DNA from: JBEKIK01 sp963838495
Lineage (GTDB): Bacteria; Planctomycetota; Planctomycetia; Pirellulales; Thermoguttaceae
Direction: 5' to 3'
Length of the DNA: 64,000 nucleotides
NCBI GenBank assembly: GCA_963838495.1
Contig: CAWIRC010000001.1
Span: 1,860,001 to 1,924,000, forward strand
Shown here: positions 1 to 8,266 of the stretch, piece by piece
How the letters are laid out: every line of letters begins with the position of its first letter
How positions within the stretch are numbered: the stretch's first letter is position 1
The notes under the pieces: generated by a model
Database searches by the model: none
Told to the model about the DNA's origin: nothing
What the model saw: only the letters and a program-made list of their open reading frames with translations
Program-made: the position numbers and the translations under genes

Positions 1-1265
1 AAGATCTGCTTGCGTTCAGTGGGGATGGTGGTGTTCCGCTCGACGAGTTTGGTCATGATGCCGCCCAGTGTTTCGATGCCCAGCGAGAGTGGAGTAACGT
101 CGAGCAAGAGCACGTCTTTCACGTCGCCCATCAAAACGCCGCCTTGGATGGCCGCGCCTACGGCCACGACCTCGTCCGGATTCACGCCCTTATGCGGCTC
201 CTTGGAGAACATCTGGCGTACCAGATCCTGGACCTTGGGAATGCGCGTCGATCCGCCCACAAGCACCACTTCGTTGATGTCCTTGGGCGACAGATGCGCA
301 TCCTGCATGGCCTGGTTGACCGGCCCGCGGCAACGCTCGATCAAAGGATCGGCCAGCTTTTCGAACTGCGACCGGCTGATGGTCATTTGCAGATGCTTGG
401 GGCCTGTGGCGTCGGCCGTGATGAAGGGCAGGTTGATGTCGGTCGATTGCGCCGACGACAACTCCTTTTTCGCCTTTTCGCAGGCCTCTTGCAGGCGCTG
501 CAAGGCCATGGTGTCTTTCATCAAGTCGATGCCCTGCTGTTTTTTGAATTCCTCGGCCACGTATTTGATGAGCACGTGATCGATGTCGTCGCCGCCGAGG
601 TGGGTGTCGCCGTTGGTGCTGATCACACGGAACACGCCGTCGGCCACTTCCAGCACGGAGACGTCGAACGTGCCGCCGCCGAGGTCGAAGACCACTATTT
701 TTTCGTTCTTTTTCTTGTCCAGGCCGTAGGCCAGCGATGCCGCCGTAGGCTCGTTGATGATGCGGGCAACTTCCAGGCCGGCGATTTGGCCGGCGTCTTT
801 GGTGGCCTGGCGCTGGGCGTCGTTAAAGTAGGCCGGCACGGTGATGACCGCCTTATTGACTTTGTGGCCCAAGTAGGCCTCGGCCGCCTCTTTCAATTTG
901 CGCAGAACATACGCGGAGATTTCCGGAGGGGTATAATCCTTGCTGCCGACCTCGACTTTGACGTAATCTTCCGGCCCGCCCACGATTTTATAGGGCACGA
1001 TCTTCTCCTCGGAGGCCACCTCGTTGTGCCGCCGGCCCATGAAACGCTTGATCGAATAGATCGTGCGCATGGGGTTGGTAATGGCCTGACGCCGGGCAGG
1101 TTCGCCCACCACGGTTTCGCCCTTATCGGTGAACGCGACCACGCTGGGGGTCAAACGGTTGCCCTCGGCGTTGGGGATTACCTTTGCCTCCTTGCCTTCC
1201 ATAACCGCAACCACGGAGTTGGTAGTTCCGAGATCGATGCCAATGATTTTTTCCGCAACGGCCAT
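1..1265 (-). CDS. dnaK: Chaperone protein DnaK (Hsp70), 5' part only
   Basis: ATP-dependent cytosolic chaperone that binds unfolded segments with DnaJ and GrpE. The first 421 residues are present; the gene runs off the left edge. Visible Hsp70 signatures are GIDLGTTNSVV near residue 8, FDLGGGTFDVS, and VVLVGGSTRIPKVQ in the nucleotide-binding domain, followed by the start of the substrate-binding domain (LLLDVTPLSLGIETLGG). The ATG at 1265-1263 is preceded by AAAGGAG, a good ribosome-binding site. It is transcribed away from pheA, with a 565-base gap upstream. No CIRCE operator was found in that gap. Identity is certain; only the C-terminal part is missing. Confidence 0.97.
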   Translation of the reverse strand, partial: MAVAEKIIGIDLGTTNSVVAVMEGKEAKVIPNAEGNRLTPSVVAFTDKGETVVGEPARRQAITNPMRTIYSIKRFMGRRHNEVASEEKIVPYKIVGGPEDYVKVEVGSKDYTPPEISAYVLRKLKEAAEAYLGHKVNKAVITVPAYFNDAQRQATKDAGQIAGLEVARIINEPTAASLAYGLDKKKNEKIVVFDLGGGTFDVSVLEVADGVFRVISTNGDTHLGGDDIDHVLIKYVAEEFKKQQGIDLMKDTMALQRLQEACEKAKKELSSAQSTDINLPFITADATGPKHLQMTISRSQFEKLADPLIERCRGPVNQAMQDAHLSPKDINEVVLVGGSTRIPKVQDLVRQMFSKEPHKGVNPDEVVAVGAAIQGGVLMGDVKDVLLLDVTPLSLGIETLGGIMTKLVERNTTIPTERKQI

Positions 1266-1830
1266 TTATAAGCTCCTTTCAGACGTATCAGATTAGGGCT
1301 GGATAAAAGCGATACTGTTTATTTAAGCCAACCCTTAGTAATTTTTTTCAGTTATGCCAACAAAATTAATGGATAAGTGCCGACATATTTTGATCCTTTC
1401 TGGCACTCACAATGTTATATTTTTTTAATTGCAAAGAACATGCCGGTTAAGAAAAGATGGAAAACATGGCTTGCGTAACATCTTTATTGATAAGGTGTTA
1501 CGATCATTATATTGAACCGTTTTAAACACGATCCGTTTGTAATCCTTATCCGAACTGCCATTTTGACACCCTGGAACAAAGTATGCATTGCCAAGTCCCA
1601 CACAAGCCCGCAGCGCAAGCAAGGGCCGCAACCCTTCCCCAACTTGCTCCATATCCATTGCTTGCGATCCTCCAATTCTAGCGCTATTGCCTTGCTTACG
1701 CTGCGGGCTAATGTGAGATAAACAAGTATCAGTATTAATCCCTGGCCGGTTGACACACCGGGCCTGGGCGGTTAAAAGGAAATGTTTCAGTATTATTAAT
1801 TAATAATTCTTCCGTCATTGAGATAGTTCC
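1266..1830. other. Divergent intergenic region between dnaK and pheA
   Basis: This 565-base stretch holds no convincing gene; the short open frames in it have no recognisable features. It carries a loose dyad (GTGCC at 1377-1381, GGCAC at 1402-1406, 20 bases apart) that does not match the HrcA/CIRCE spacing, and a longer repeat-flanked unit described separately at 1605-1709. Promoters for dnaK and pheA must lie here but I cannot place them with confidence. Confidence 0.5.
1605..1709. repeat. Inverted repeat with 20-bp arms
   Basis: The arm at 1605-1624 (AGCCCGCAGCGCAAGCAAGG) is matched in reverse complement by 1690-1709 with 19 of 20 bases. The roughly 65-base interior is not symmetrical. 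It resembles the dispersed hairpin repeats found in many planctomycete genomes (inference). It is not transcribed into any gene I recognise. Confidence 0.7.
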
Positions 1831-2970
1831 GTGTCTAAATCCAAGCCGAAAAACGAGGTTGAAGGCGGCGTAAGGAAAAAAACCGCCCGGCGTTCGGAAT
1901 CGACTGCCCAGGCTTCGGCCGCCGACATCGCCCAATTAGACCGGGAACTATTGCAGCTCATACAGCGCCGTGCGAGCCTGATTTCAAATGCCGCCAAAAG
2001 CTCCGACGCGGCATCCAAGCAAATCCTGGCGTCGGCCCTTTCTGAAGAGAAATTGAAGCAACTGGCCGATAACTCACCGGGACCGCTGCCCCTGCGATGC
2101 GTCGAAACCATAATCCGCGAACTGACCAGCGGGTGCCGGGCGCTGGTCAAGCGGCCGCGGATTGCCTTCATGGGCCCGATGTACAGTTTCAGCCACCTGG
2201 CGGCGATCCATCGCTTCGGCCAAAGCGTGGAATTCGTGCCCGTGGCCACGATCGCGGCGGTGTTCGAGGACGTCGAGCAGGGCCACTCGGATTACGGACT
2301 GGTGCCGGTGGAAAACTCCACCGACGGCAGGATTGCCGACACGCTGGACATGTTCACCCGCATGCCGCTGCGAATATGCGGGGAGATCGACCTGAAAATC
2401 CATCATTATTTATTGGGCCGTTTCCCCCGCAGCGAGGTTAAGGAGGTGTACAGCAAGCCGCAAGCCATTTCGCAGTGCCGCAACTGGCTGGCCAAGCACT
2501 TGCCCGCCGCCCGCACGATCGAGGTGACCAGCACATCCACGGCCGCGCAGTTGGCAGCCGAGAAGACCGGGGCTGCGGCCATTGCCAGCGTACAGGCCGG
2601 CATGCATTACGGCTTGGACATCCTGGCGGAAAACATCGAAGACAACCCGGGAAACATCACCCGTTTCGCCATCATCGGCGGCGACAGGCCCGAGCGCACC
2701 GGCAACGACCGCACCACGCTGCTGTTCCAAACCGAGCATCGGCCGGGCGCATTGGAGGAGGCCCTGAAAATATTCAAACGCTGCAAGCTCAATCTGACCT
2801 GGATCGAGTCGTTTCCGGTTCCGGGCATGGCCCGGCTGTATTTGTTCTTCGTGGAAATGGAGGCCCACGAGACCGACATCCGCTTCCGCCGCGCCGTGGC
2901 CGCCCTAGAGAAAAAGACATTGCGTTTGGAAATATTGGGATCCTTCCCTGCCGCAACGGTGGTGGAATGA
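1831..2970 (+). CDS. pheA: Prephenate dehydratase with degenerate chorismate-mutase-like N-terminus (P-protein type)
   Basis: Converts prephenate to phenylpyruvate in phenylalanine synthesis. The start is GTG at 1831. Residues about 30-105 form a helical AroQ-like segment (AQLDRELLQLIQRRASLI) that lacks the usual Lys-rich catalytic stretch, so mutase activity is doubtful. The dehydratase domain follows (about 109-285: IAFMGPMYSFSHLAA, VPVENSTDGRI, and the NITRF motif carrying the catalytic Thr). An ACT domain closes the protein (about 295-372). Its Phe-binding motif reads ESFP instead of the usual ESRP, which may alter feedback control. At 379 residues it has the normal P-protein length. It heads the housekeeping run on this strand. 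Confidence 0.93.
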   Translation: MSKSKPKNEVEGGVRKKTARRSESTAQASAADIAQLDRELLQLIQRRASLISNAAKSSDAASKQILASALSEEKLKQLADNSPGPLPLRCVETIIRELTSGCRALVKRPRIAFMGPMYSFSHLAAIHRFGQSVEFVPVATIAAVFEDVEQGHSDYGLVPVENSTDGRIADTLDMFTRMPLRICGEIDLKIHHYLLGRFPRSEVKEVYSKPQAISQCRNWLAKHLPAARTIEVTSTSTAAQLAAEKTGAAAIASVQAGMHYGLDILAENIEDNPGNITRFAIIGGDRPERTGNDRTTLLFQTEHRPGALEEALKIFKRCKLNLTWIESFPVPGMARLYLFFVEMEAHETDIRFRRAVAALEKKTLRLEILGSFPAATVVE

Positions 2971-3091
2971 GAATTAATGAAGAATGCAGAATGCAGAATG
3001 ATGAACCCGGTGCGTCCATGCCGTCGATATTGTCCATACAGTCCATTGTCCACACCAGCCACTAACCACTAGCCACTAACCACTCCCCACT

Positions 3092-3846
3092 ATGCGAAAA
3101 CCATTTATCGCCGGCAATTGGAAGATGAATTTGAATCGCGCTTCGGCGGCGGCTCTGGCCCAAGCGATTGCCAAGGCTGCGGCCGGCATCGAAGGCGTAG
3201 ATCTGGCCGTTTGCCCGCCGAGTTGTTATTTAGACGTCGTGGGCCGGGCAATTGCCGGATCAAAGGTCGCCCTGGTGCGCAAAACATGTATCACGAAAAG
3301 GACGGCGCTTATACCGGCGAACTGAGCGCCGCTATGCTTTGCGACCTGGGCTGCAAGTACGTCATCCTCGGCCACAGCGAGCGCCGGCACATTTTGGGCG
3401 AGACCGACGCCGCCATTAATAAAAAGGTGCACGCCGCATTGGCCGCCGGACTCGTGCCGATTGTTTGCGTGGGCGAACTGCTCTCCGAGCGCGAGGCCGG
3501 CCGGACCTTGGCCGTTATCCGCGGGCAATTCGACGGCTCCTTGGCCGGCTTGAGCCCCGAGCAAATGACAAATTTGGTAATCGCCTACGAGCCGGTTTGG
3601 GCCATTGGGACTGGCAAAGTTGCCACCCCCCAACAAGCGGAGCAGGTGCATCTCGACCTTCGCAAGATCATCGCCGACCGCTATAATTCATCTGTGGCCG
3701 AGCAGGTTCGCATTCAGTACGGCGGCAGCGTAAAGCCCGATAATGCCGCCGATTTGCTGGGACAGCCGGACATCGACGGCGCACTTGTGGGAGGGGCCAG
3801 CCTGAAAGTCGATCAATTCCTGGGCATAATTGCCGGTGTAAAATAG
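3092..3846 (+). CDS. tpiA: Triosephosphate isomerase, interrupted by one frameshift
   Basis: Interconverts dihydroxyacetone phosphate and glyceraldehyde 3-phosphate. The ATG at 3092 opens with FIAGNWKMN (catalytic Lys). The frame breaks at 3274-3275, where CCCTGGTGCGC needs one more G to give the family's VALGAQNMY. Downstream the frame continues intact with GHSERR (catalytic His), AYEPVWAIGTG (catalytic Glu) and the phosphate loop QYGGSV. With the base restored the protein is 251 residues, the normal length. All active-site residues survive, so a sequencing error is more likely than a pseudogene. The product could also help handle dihydroxyacetone phosphate released by the aldolase at 34464. 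Confidence 0.92.
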
Positions 3847-3957
3847 GGTGTGTGAAACACACCACAAAAAAATGTACGGTGCCTGCAACGCACCAAATAT
3901 TTGTATAGTGCATGAAACGCACCGACCACTGCAAAGCGGTGTATTTCATGCACCCTG
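3847..3957. repeat. Cluster of GGTGC-TGAAA-GCACC dyads
   Basis: Between tpiA and secG there are four imperfect short palindromes: GGTGTGTGAAACACACC at 3846-3862, GGTGCCTGCAACGCACC near 3886, AGTGCATGAAACGCACC near 3907, and GGTGTATTTCATGCACC near 3940. Each can fold into a small hairpin. The same family recurs at 59188-59236 and inside lolD near 62125. Confidence 0.7.
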
Positions 3958-3980
3958 CGATAGATTATAAGGAATTCATA

Positions 3981-4367
3981 ATGCCTGTTATTTTAATGAC
4001 CCTACTGATTTTGACGGGAATTTTTTTAATCGTGCTCATACTCATCCAGCGAGGCAAGGGAGGCGGTCTGGCCGGGGCCTTCGGCGGCGCGGGCGGGCAA
4101 AGCGCCTTCGGCACCAAGGCCGGCGACTTGTTCACCAAAATCACCATCGGTGCGGCGGCCTTCTGGATCATCCTCTGCATTATCTCCGTGCGCCTCATGG
4201 GAACGTCTAAAGAAGTGATTAATGTGCAGGGTGGCACCTCGCCCATAAAACAAAGTTCGGCCCCCGCCTCTACGGAAAAACAAGCTCCCCCGGCGGAAAA
4301 TCAGCCGGCCCCGGGCGGCGAAAAATCCGCCCCCGCGATTCCTTCTACACCAAGCAAACCGCAGTAA
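3981..4367 (+). CDS. secG: Protein translocase subunit SecG
   Basis: Accessory inner-membrane subunit of the SecYEG channel. The ATG at 3981 follows AAGGAA. The 128-residue product starts with a hydrophobic segment (about 2-20), then the SecG hallmark QRGKGGGLAGAFGG with a Gly-rich loop, then a second membrane segment (about 52-72). A Pro/Ala/Glu-rich soluble tail follows (about 85-128), longer than in E. coli and typical of planctomycete SecG (family knowledge). It lies between tpiA and yicC, an arrangement seen in related genomes. Confidence 0.93.
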   Translation: MPVILMTLLILTGIFLIVLILIQRGKGGGLAGAFGGAGGQSAFGTKAGDLFTKITIGAAAFWIILCIISVRLMGTSKEVINVQGGTSPIKQSSAPASTEKQAPPAENQPAPGGEKSAPAIPSTPSKPQ

Positions 4368-4385
4368 CGGCGGAGTCATCTTCTC

Positions 4386-5270
4386 ATGCTCTTAAGCATG
4401 ACCGGTTTTGGCGAATCGCATTGCCAGGAAAACGGTTTGGCCGTGTCGGTCGAAGTGCGCACCATCAACAGCCGCTATTTCAAACTATCCGTGCGCTCAT
4501 CCGAAGGTTACGCCGCGTTGGAACCGCACATCGAGGAGGCAGTCCGCCGGGCAATTCACCGCGGCACCATACAAGTCACCCTGCGGGCGGAACGACTGCA
4601 CGCGGCCGAGGATTATCGCCTTAACATCGACGTCCTGGAACGCTTCCGCAACCAACTGGAAGAATTAAAACGCCGCTGGGATCTGAAAGAGAACATCTCG
4701 CTTAGCTCGCTCTTGCCGCTGGAGGGCGTGGTCCACCAGGAATCAATGATCCTCCACGACTACGAGGCCGACTGGCCCGTGATCGGCCGGACCCTGGAGG
4801 ACGCCCTTGAACATCTGGGTCGGATGCGTGCCGAAGAGGGCCGGGCCATGGCCGCAGACCTGGCCGCCAATTGCAGGGCCGTGGCGGCGTGTTTGGAGCA
4901 AATCGAAACCCGCTCGCCCCAGGCCGTCGAGGATTATCGCACGCGGCTGCACGAAAAACTGCAAAAAATCCTGGAAAAATACTCCGTGCTCCTCGATCCC
5001 TCCGACCTGATCAAGGAAGTCAGTTTCTTTGCCGACCGCGTCGACATCTCCGAAGAAATAGTGCGCCTCCGCTCCCACGTCGAGCAGTTCCTCTCCACCA
5101 TGGAATTGCCCGAAAGCTCCGGGCGGAAATTGGAATTCCTCACCCAAGAGATGGTCCGCGAGGCGAACACCATCGGATCGAAGGCCAACGACGTGGAAAT
5201 CGCCCGCCAGGTGATCGAAATGAAAACCGCCATCGAACGCATCCGCGAAATGATTCAAAACATTGAATAA
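4386..5270 (+). CDS. yicC: YicC family endoribonuclease-like protein
   Basis: YicC/YloC family; the E. coli member has been shown to act as an endoribonuclease. The 294-residue protein begins with the family signature LLSMTGFGE, followed by VEVRTINSRYFKL, and has the conserved C-terminal block EFLTQEMVREANTIGSKA near residues 251-268. Both the YicC N-terminal domain and the DUF1732 C-terminal domain are complete. The stop overlaps the start of gmk, so the two are probably translationally coupled; the yicC-gmk-rpoZ order is widespread. Confidence 0.93.
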   Translation: MLLSMTGFGESHCQENGLAVSVEVRTINSRYFKLSVRSSEGYAALEPHIEEAVRRAIHRGTIQVTLRAERLHAAEDYRLNIDVLERFRNQLEELKRRWDLKENISLSSLLPLEGVVHQESMILHDYEADWPVIGRTLEDALEHLGRMRAEEGRAMAADLAANCRAVAACLEQIETRSPQAVEDYRTRLHEKLQKILEKYSVLLDPSDLIKEVSFFADRVDISEEIVRLRSHVEQFLSTMELPESSGRKLEFLTQEMVREANTIGSKANDVEIARQVIEMKTAIERIREMIQNIE

Positions 5271-5856
5271 AGTGCCTGCAAAATTTAAGAAAAAACTGGT
5301 AATCGTTTCCGGCCCGTCGGGGGTGGGCAAAACCACGGTTATGCAAGAGGTTTTTCGGCGGGCGCCGGTGCCGCTGGCAGCCAGTGTTTCGGCGACTACC
5401 AGGCCGCCCAGGCCCGGCGAGGTGGACGGGAAAGACTATTATTTCCTTACCAATGACGACTTTCAACTACGCCGCCAGAGGGGCGATTTCCTCGAGTCTT
5501 ACCAGGTCTTCGACAAAGATCACTGGTATGGAACCCTCAAGAGCGAGGTGTCCGCTGGCTTTAATGCCGGAAAATGGGTAGTCTTAGAGATTGACGTGCA
5601 AGGCGCCTTGACAGTAATTAATAGCTTTGCCGATGCAATTTCGATTTTCATACATCCCGGATCGCCGGAGGAACTTGAGTGTCGGCTTCGTGGCAGGGGA
5701 ACCGAAAATGAAGCCTCGATTGAGCGGCGCCTGGCCAGGGCCCGCGATGAACTGGCCTTTGCCCCGCGATATCAATATATCGTCGTAAACGACCGGATCG
5801 AGAATGCCGTGCAAGAGATCTGTAACATTTTGACCAAAGAATGGGAGAAAGCCTAA
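5263..5856 (+). CDS. gmk: Guanylate kinase
   Basis: Phosphorylates GMP to GDP. The P-loop VSGPSGVGKTT lies near residue 16, followed by the GMP-binding SVSATTRPPRPGEVDGKDYY. Length (197) is normal. The start is ambiguous: TTG at 5263 overlaps the yicC stop by 8 bases, and GTG at 5272 is a possible alternative. The overlap suggests coupling to yicC. The gene ends one base before rpoZ. Confidence 0.95.
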   Translation: MNKVPAKFKKKLVIVSGPSGVGKTTVMQEVFRRAPVPLAASVSATTRPPRPGEVDGKDYYFLTNDDFQLRRQRGDFLESYQVFDKDHWYGTLKSEVSAGFNAGKWVVLEIDVQGALTVINSFADAISIFIHPGSPEELECRLRGRGTENEASIERRLARARDELAFAPRYQYIVVNDRIENAVQEICNILTKEWEKA

Positions 5857-5857
5857 A

Positions 5858-6118
5858 ATGATTGAAGAACTGCGAGAAGAGGAAATTGTACGCAAAGTGG
5901 GCGGGCGTTTTAAACTTTCCACCCTCATCCAAAAACGCCTGGTAGCCCTGAATTCCGGCGCCCGGCCACTGGTCGATTTGAAAACCGACAACAAAATCCA
6001 GGTCGTAATCCAAGAAATCCTGCAAGACAAGATTTATCTGGATACCGAACTGAACGTGCAAATCGCGGCCGACCAGCAAGCCGCCGCGGCCGACGAACTG
6101 GACTTCCACAATCTGTAA
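5858..6118 (+). CDS. rpoZ: RNA polymerase omega subunit, RpoZ-like
   Basis: Small subunit that stabilises the beta' subunit of RNA polymerase. The 86-residue protein contains VGGRFKLSTLIQKRLVALN, matching the omega core (family motif: KRYELVLLAAKRARQL), then a helical part and an acidic tail ending DELDFHNL. It directly follows gmk (stop 5856, ATG 5858), the classical gmk-rpoZ order, which supports the call since the sequence itself is divergent. Confidence 0.85.
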   Translation: MIEELREEEIVRKVGGRFKLSTLIQKRLVALNSGARPLVDLKTDNKIQVVIQEILQDKIYLDTELNVQIAADQQAAAADELDFHNL

Positions 6119-6120
6119 AC

Positions 6121-6215
6121 ACAGCGATCAGCATTCAGCTTTCAGCTTTCAGTTCATACAATCGGCCGACTGCTGACGGCTGAAAGCTGATAGCTGACGG
6201 CTGAAAGCTGATAGC
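6121..6215. repeat. AGCTTTCAGC/GCTGATAGC short repeat cluster
   Basis: The gap between rpoZ and coaC is almost filled by degenerate units such as CAGCTTTCAGC on the left and GCTGAAAGCTGATAGCTGA on the right. The two halves are reverse complements, so the transcript could form a long imperfect hairpin. The same family occurs at 35378-35453 and 38295-38382. Confidence 0.75.
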
Positions 6216-6226
6216 TTTTTACCTCA

Positions 6227-6775
6227 ATGAACACCATGAAAGGCCGCGAACTTATTATCGGCGTAAGCGGCGGAATCGCCGCCTTCAAAACCGCCGCCCT
6301 GGTCAGCCGGCTGGTCCAGGCCGGCGCCGGCGTGACCGTTGTCATGACCCGCTCGGCCACGAAATTGGTGGGCCCGAAGACTTTCCAGGCCCTTACCGGG
6401 CGAAGCGTGCTTACCCGCGTCTTCGGCCCGGGCCCGCATCCGCACATCGAATTGGCCCAAAAGGCCGAACTGCTTTGCATCGCGCCCGCCACGGCCAATA
6501 TCATTGCCAAGGCCGCCTGGGGGCTGGCCGACGACCTGCTGAGCACGCTGCTTTTGGCCTTTGACGGCCCGGTGCTCATGGCCCCGGCCATGAACACGCT
6601 GATGTGGCAAAAACCCGCCGTAAAACGCAACGTCGCCCAATTGCAGGCCGATGGTATAACGCTGATCGATCCTGAATCGGGTTACCTCAGTTGCGGCGCA
6701 ATCGGCGCCGGACGCATGGCCGAACCCGATCGAATCTTTCCGATAATTTGCGAGAAATTACTGGGAAAAAAATAA
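6227..6775 (+). CDS. coaC: Phosphopantothenoylcysteine decarboxylase (CoaC), stand-alone
   Basis: FMN-dependent decarboxylation of 4'-phosphopantothenoylcysteine in coenzyme A synthesis. Family motifs are visible: IIGVSGGIAAFKTA, PHIELAQKAE (active-site His), APATANIIAK, the PAMN motif in LMAPAMNTLMW, and GYLSCGAIGAGRMAE with the substrate-clamp Cys. At 182 residues it is only the CoaC half; the CoaB half is a separate gene 283 bases downstream, whereas in most bacteria they are fused. The start used is the first ATG at 6227; a second ATG lies at 6233. Confidence 0.92.
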   Translation: MNTMKGRELIIGVSGGIAAFKTAALVSRLVQAGAGVTVVMTRSATKLVGPKTFQALTGRSVLTRVFGPGPHPHIELAQKAELLCIAPATANIIAKAAWGLADDLLSTLLLAFDGPVLMAPAMNTLMWQKPAVKRNVAQLQADGITLIDPESGYLSCGAIGAGRMAEPDRIFPIICEKLLGKK

Positions 6776-6941
6776 TCAATGTATCGCGAATTGCAAATTG
6801 CAAAATGCAAATTGCAAATTTTAAATCGGACGAAATTTAACTCCTTGGCGCCCCGTTCTCCAAAGTTTCCCTTAGATCTTATCCCAAAACAAAAAAATAC
6901 AATGATGACAAGAGGTTATAACAATATTTTTTTGGCAAGTC

Positions 6942-6994
6942 AGCCCTCACCCTAACCCTCTCCCAAAGGGAGAGGGGACTTTTGGGATAAGCCC
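6942..6994. repeat. CCCTCTCCC/GGGAGAGGG hairpin repeat
   Basis: Perfect dyad CCCTCTCCC-AAA-GGGAGAGGG within a longer conserved unit that ends in ACTTTTGGGATAAGCCC. The same unit in reverse orientation starts at 31501. It sits in the coaC-coaB gap, which also contains AAATTGCAAATTGC-type short direct repeats near 6790-6825. Confidence 0.85.
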
Positions 6995-7058
6995 TTTGTT
7001 CAATTTGCAATAAAAACCATCCGCATTCATCTTCATCCTTCAACCTTCATCCTTTCGA

Positions 7059-7694
7059 ATGGCCCGCATCCTTATCACTTCCGGTCCTACGCGGCAGTAT
7101 CTCGATCCGGTGCGGTATCTGACAAACGCATCCAGCGGGCGAATGGGAGCGGCGCTGGCGGCGGCCGTTATCCAAGCCGGACACACGGCGGTGGTCGTCA
7201 GCGGGCCGGTAGATGTGCCTTACCCGGACAAGGCCAAAATCGTCTCCGTCCAGTCTACCGAAGAAATGCTGGAGGCCTGTTTGAAAATCTTTCCCGCCTG
7301 CGACGGCTTGATTGCGGCCGCGGCCCCCTGCGATTATCGCCCCCTGGCCGTGGCCAGGCACAAAATTCGCAAAACAGGCAATCCGCTCATGCTCGAACTG
7401 GTCGAAACGCCTGACGTGGTCGCCAAATTGGCCGATGCCAAAAACAGGCAATGGATGGTGGCTTTCGCCCTGGAAACCGAAGATCGGCGCATCAGGGCCA
7501 TGCAAAAACTGGAACGAAAAAACTGCGATCTGATCGTCCTTAACGGTCCCGAAGCCCTCCATGCCCCGCACACGCAAGTCGAAATACTCGATGCCTCAGG
7601 CCATGCAATCGCCAATTTCGCCGGCAGCAAGCGGGAAGTCGCCGGGCAAATTTTTCGCCTCATCGAGGAACGTTTAATTCAACACCAGGGCTAA
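7059..7694 (+). CDS. coaB: Phosphopantothenate-cysteine ligase (CoaB), stand-alone
   Basis: Joins phosphopantothenate and cysteine, the step before CoaC. The N-terminus carries ILITSGPTRQYLDPVRY and NASSGRMGAALA, the nucleotide-binding signature of the CoaB/DFP family; AAAAPCDYRP and the Lys of KIRKTGN follow, then VLNGPEALHAPHTQVEI in place of the usual NxxxxxAF-type region. Length (211) equals the CoaB half of Dfp. It is split from coaC by a repeat-bearing gap. The first ATG at 7059 is used; upstream are TTCATCCTTCA-type repeats. Confidence 0.9.
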   Translation: MARILITSGPTRQYLDPVRYLTNASSGRMGAALAAAVIQAGHTAVVVSGPVDVPYPDKAKIVSVQSTEEMLEACLKIFPACDGLIAAAAPCDYRPLAVARHKIRKTGNPLMLELVETPDVVAKLADAKNRQWMVAFALETEDRRIRAMQKLERKNCDLIVLNGPEALHAPHTQVEILDASGHAIANFAGSKREVAGQIFRLIEERLIQHQG

Positions 7695-8266
7695 TTCTTC
7701 CAATTATTACACTATTCTGTTGTTCATAACCACCATAAGGTAGTATTTGGTTTAGGCTAAAAACTGAGTTTTATGCTTTTTCTATGTTTGGTGTCCAATA
7801 AAACCAGCTATTCGTCAATTTTGGGCATGTAGTTTTTTTGGGTAATTATTATATTTTTGGGGGGGTTTGATTGACAAAAATTCGCAAACTTGATATTCTA
7901 CAGTTGTTAAACTTAATAAAAGGGCTGTCCGACGACGCCACGGCTGCTTTAATAGGGTTTTAATTTGGCGTGCCTTGTTTTACTTGAGGTAGCGTTTCTC
8001 TCGCTTTAGCGAATCCCAGCGCGTACACGCGCGTAAGCTTTGGCCGATGAGAAGTAAAGCATAAACCTCAAGGTTCTGCCCGCACTTTTCATTTCGCCAA
8101 AATTTCTTTCGTGCTAAACGTGCTTCTTGTCCGGCCATTGCCCCATGCTTATCCCAAGGCTTGGCTGGATGGATTTAATTAAAACGTTTTGAGGTTAACA
8201 CATTTTTCACAATCGGATCATTTAACGACTTTTCCGGAAAATTCGTTTACACACAGGGGAACAACT
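7695..8266. other. Long intergenic region and leader before the PEP-CTERM genes
   Basis: No gene is seen in these 572 bases. The left part is AT-rich and holds a strong promoter (7871-7899). If transcription starts just after it, the leader is about 360 bases and includes a G+C-rich segment with dyads around 7985-8070 (for example CGCTTTAGCG and GCGCGTACACGCGCG). This is long enough for a structured RNA, but it matches no riboswitch class that I recognise. Confidence 0.5.
7871..7899 (+). promoter_or_regulatory. Sigma-70-type promoter upstream of the PEP-CTERM pair
   Basis: TTGACA at 7871-7876 and TATTCT at 7894-7899 are separated by exactly 17 bases in an AT-rich setting. The next gene in this direction is the PEP-CTERM protein at 8267. 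Confidence 0.65.

Noticed and set aside
144..1271. 375-codon open frame on the plus strand opposite dnaK
   Set aside because: It is the antisense shadow of dnaK, whose protein is unmistakable on the minus strand; long antisense frames are common in G+C-rich conserved genes.
1375..1408. Possible CIRCE/HrcA operator upstream of dnaK
   Set aside because: The arms are GTGCC...GGCAC with 20 bases between them; CIRCE needs TTAGCACTC, nine bases, GAGTGCTAA. Orientation and spacing do not fit.
1484..1756. Small frames on both strands in the dnaK-pheA gap
   Set aside because: They arise from the inverted repeat and have no ribosome-binding site or family similarity.
3092..3846. Programmed frameshift in tpiA
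   Set aside because: No slippery heptamer with a downstream structure is seen, and the same kind of one-base break occurs in eleven other unrelated genes.
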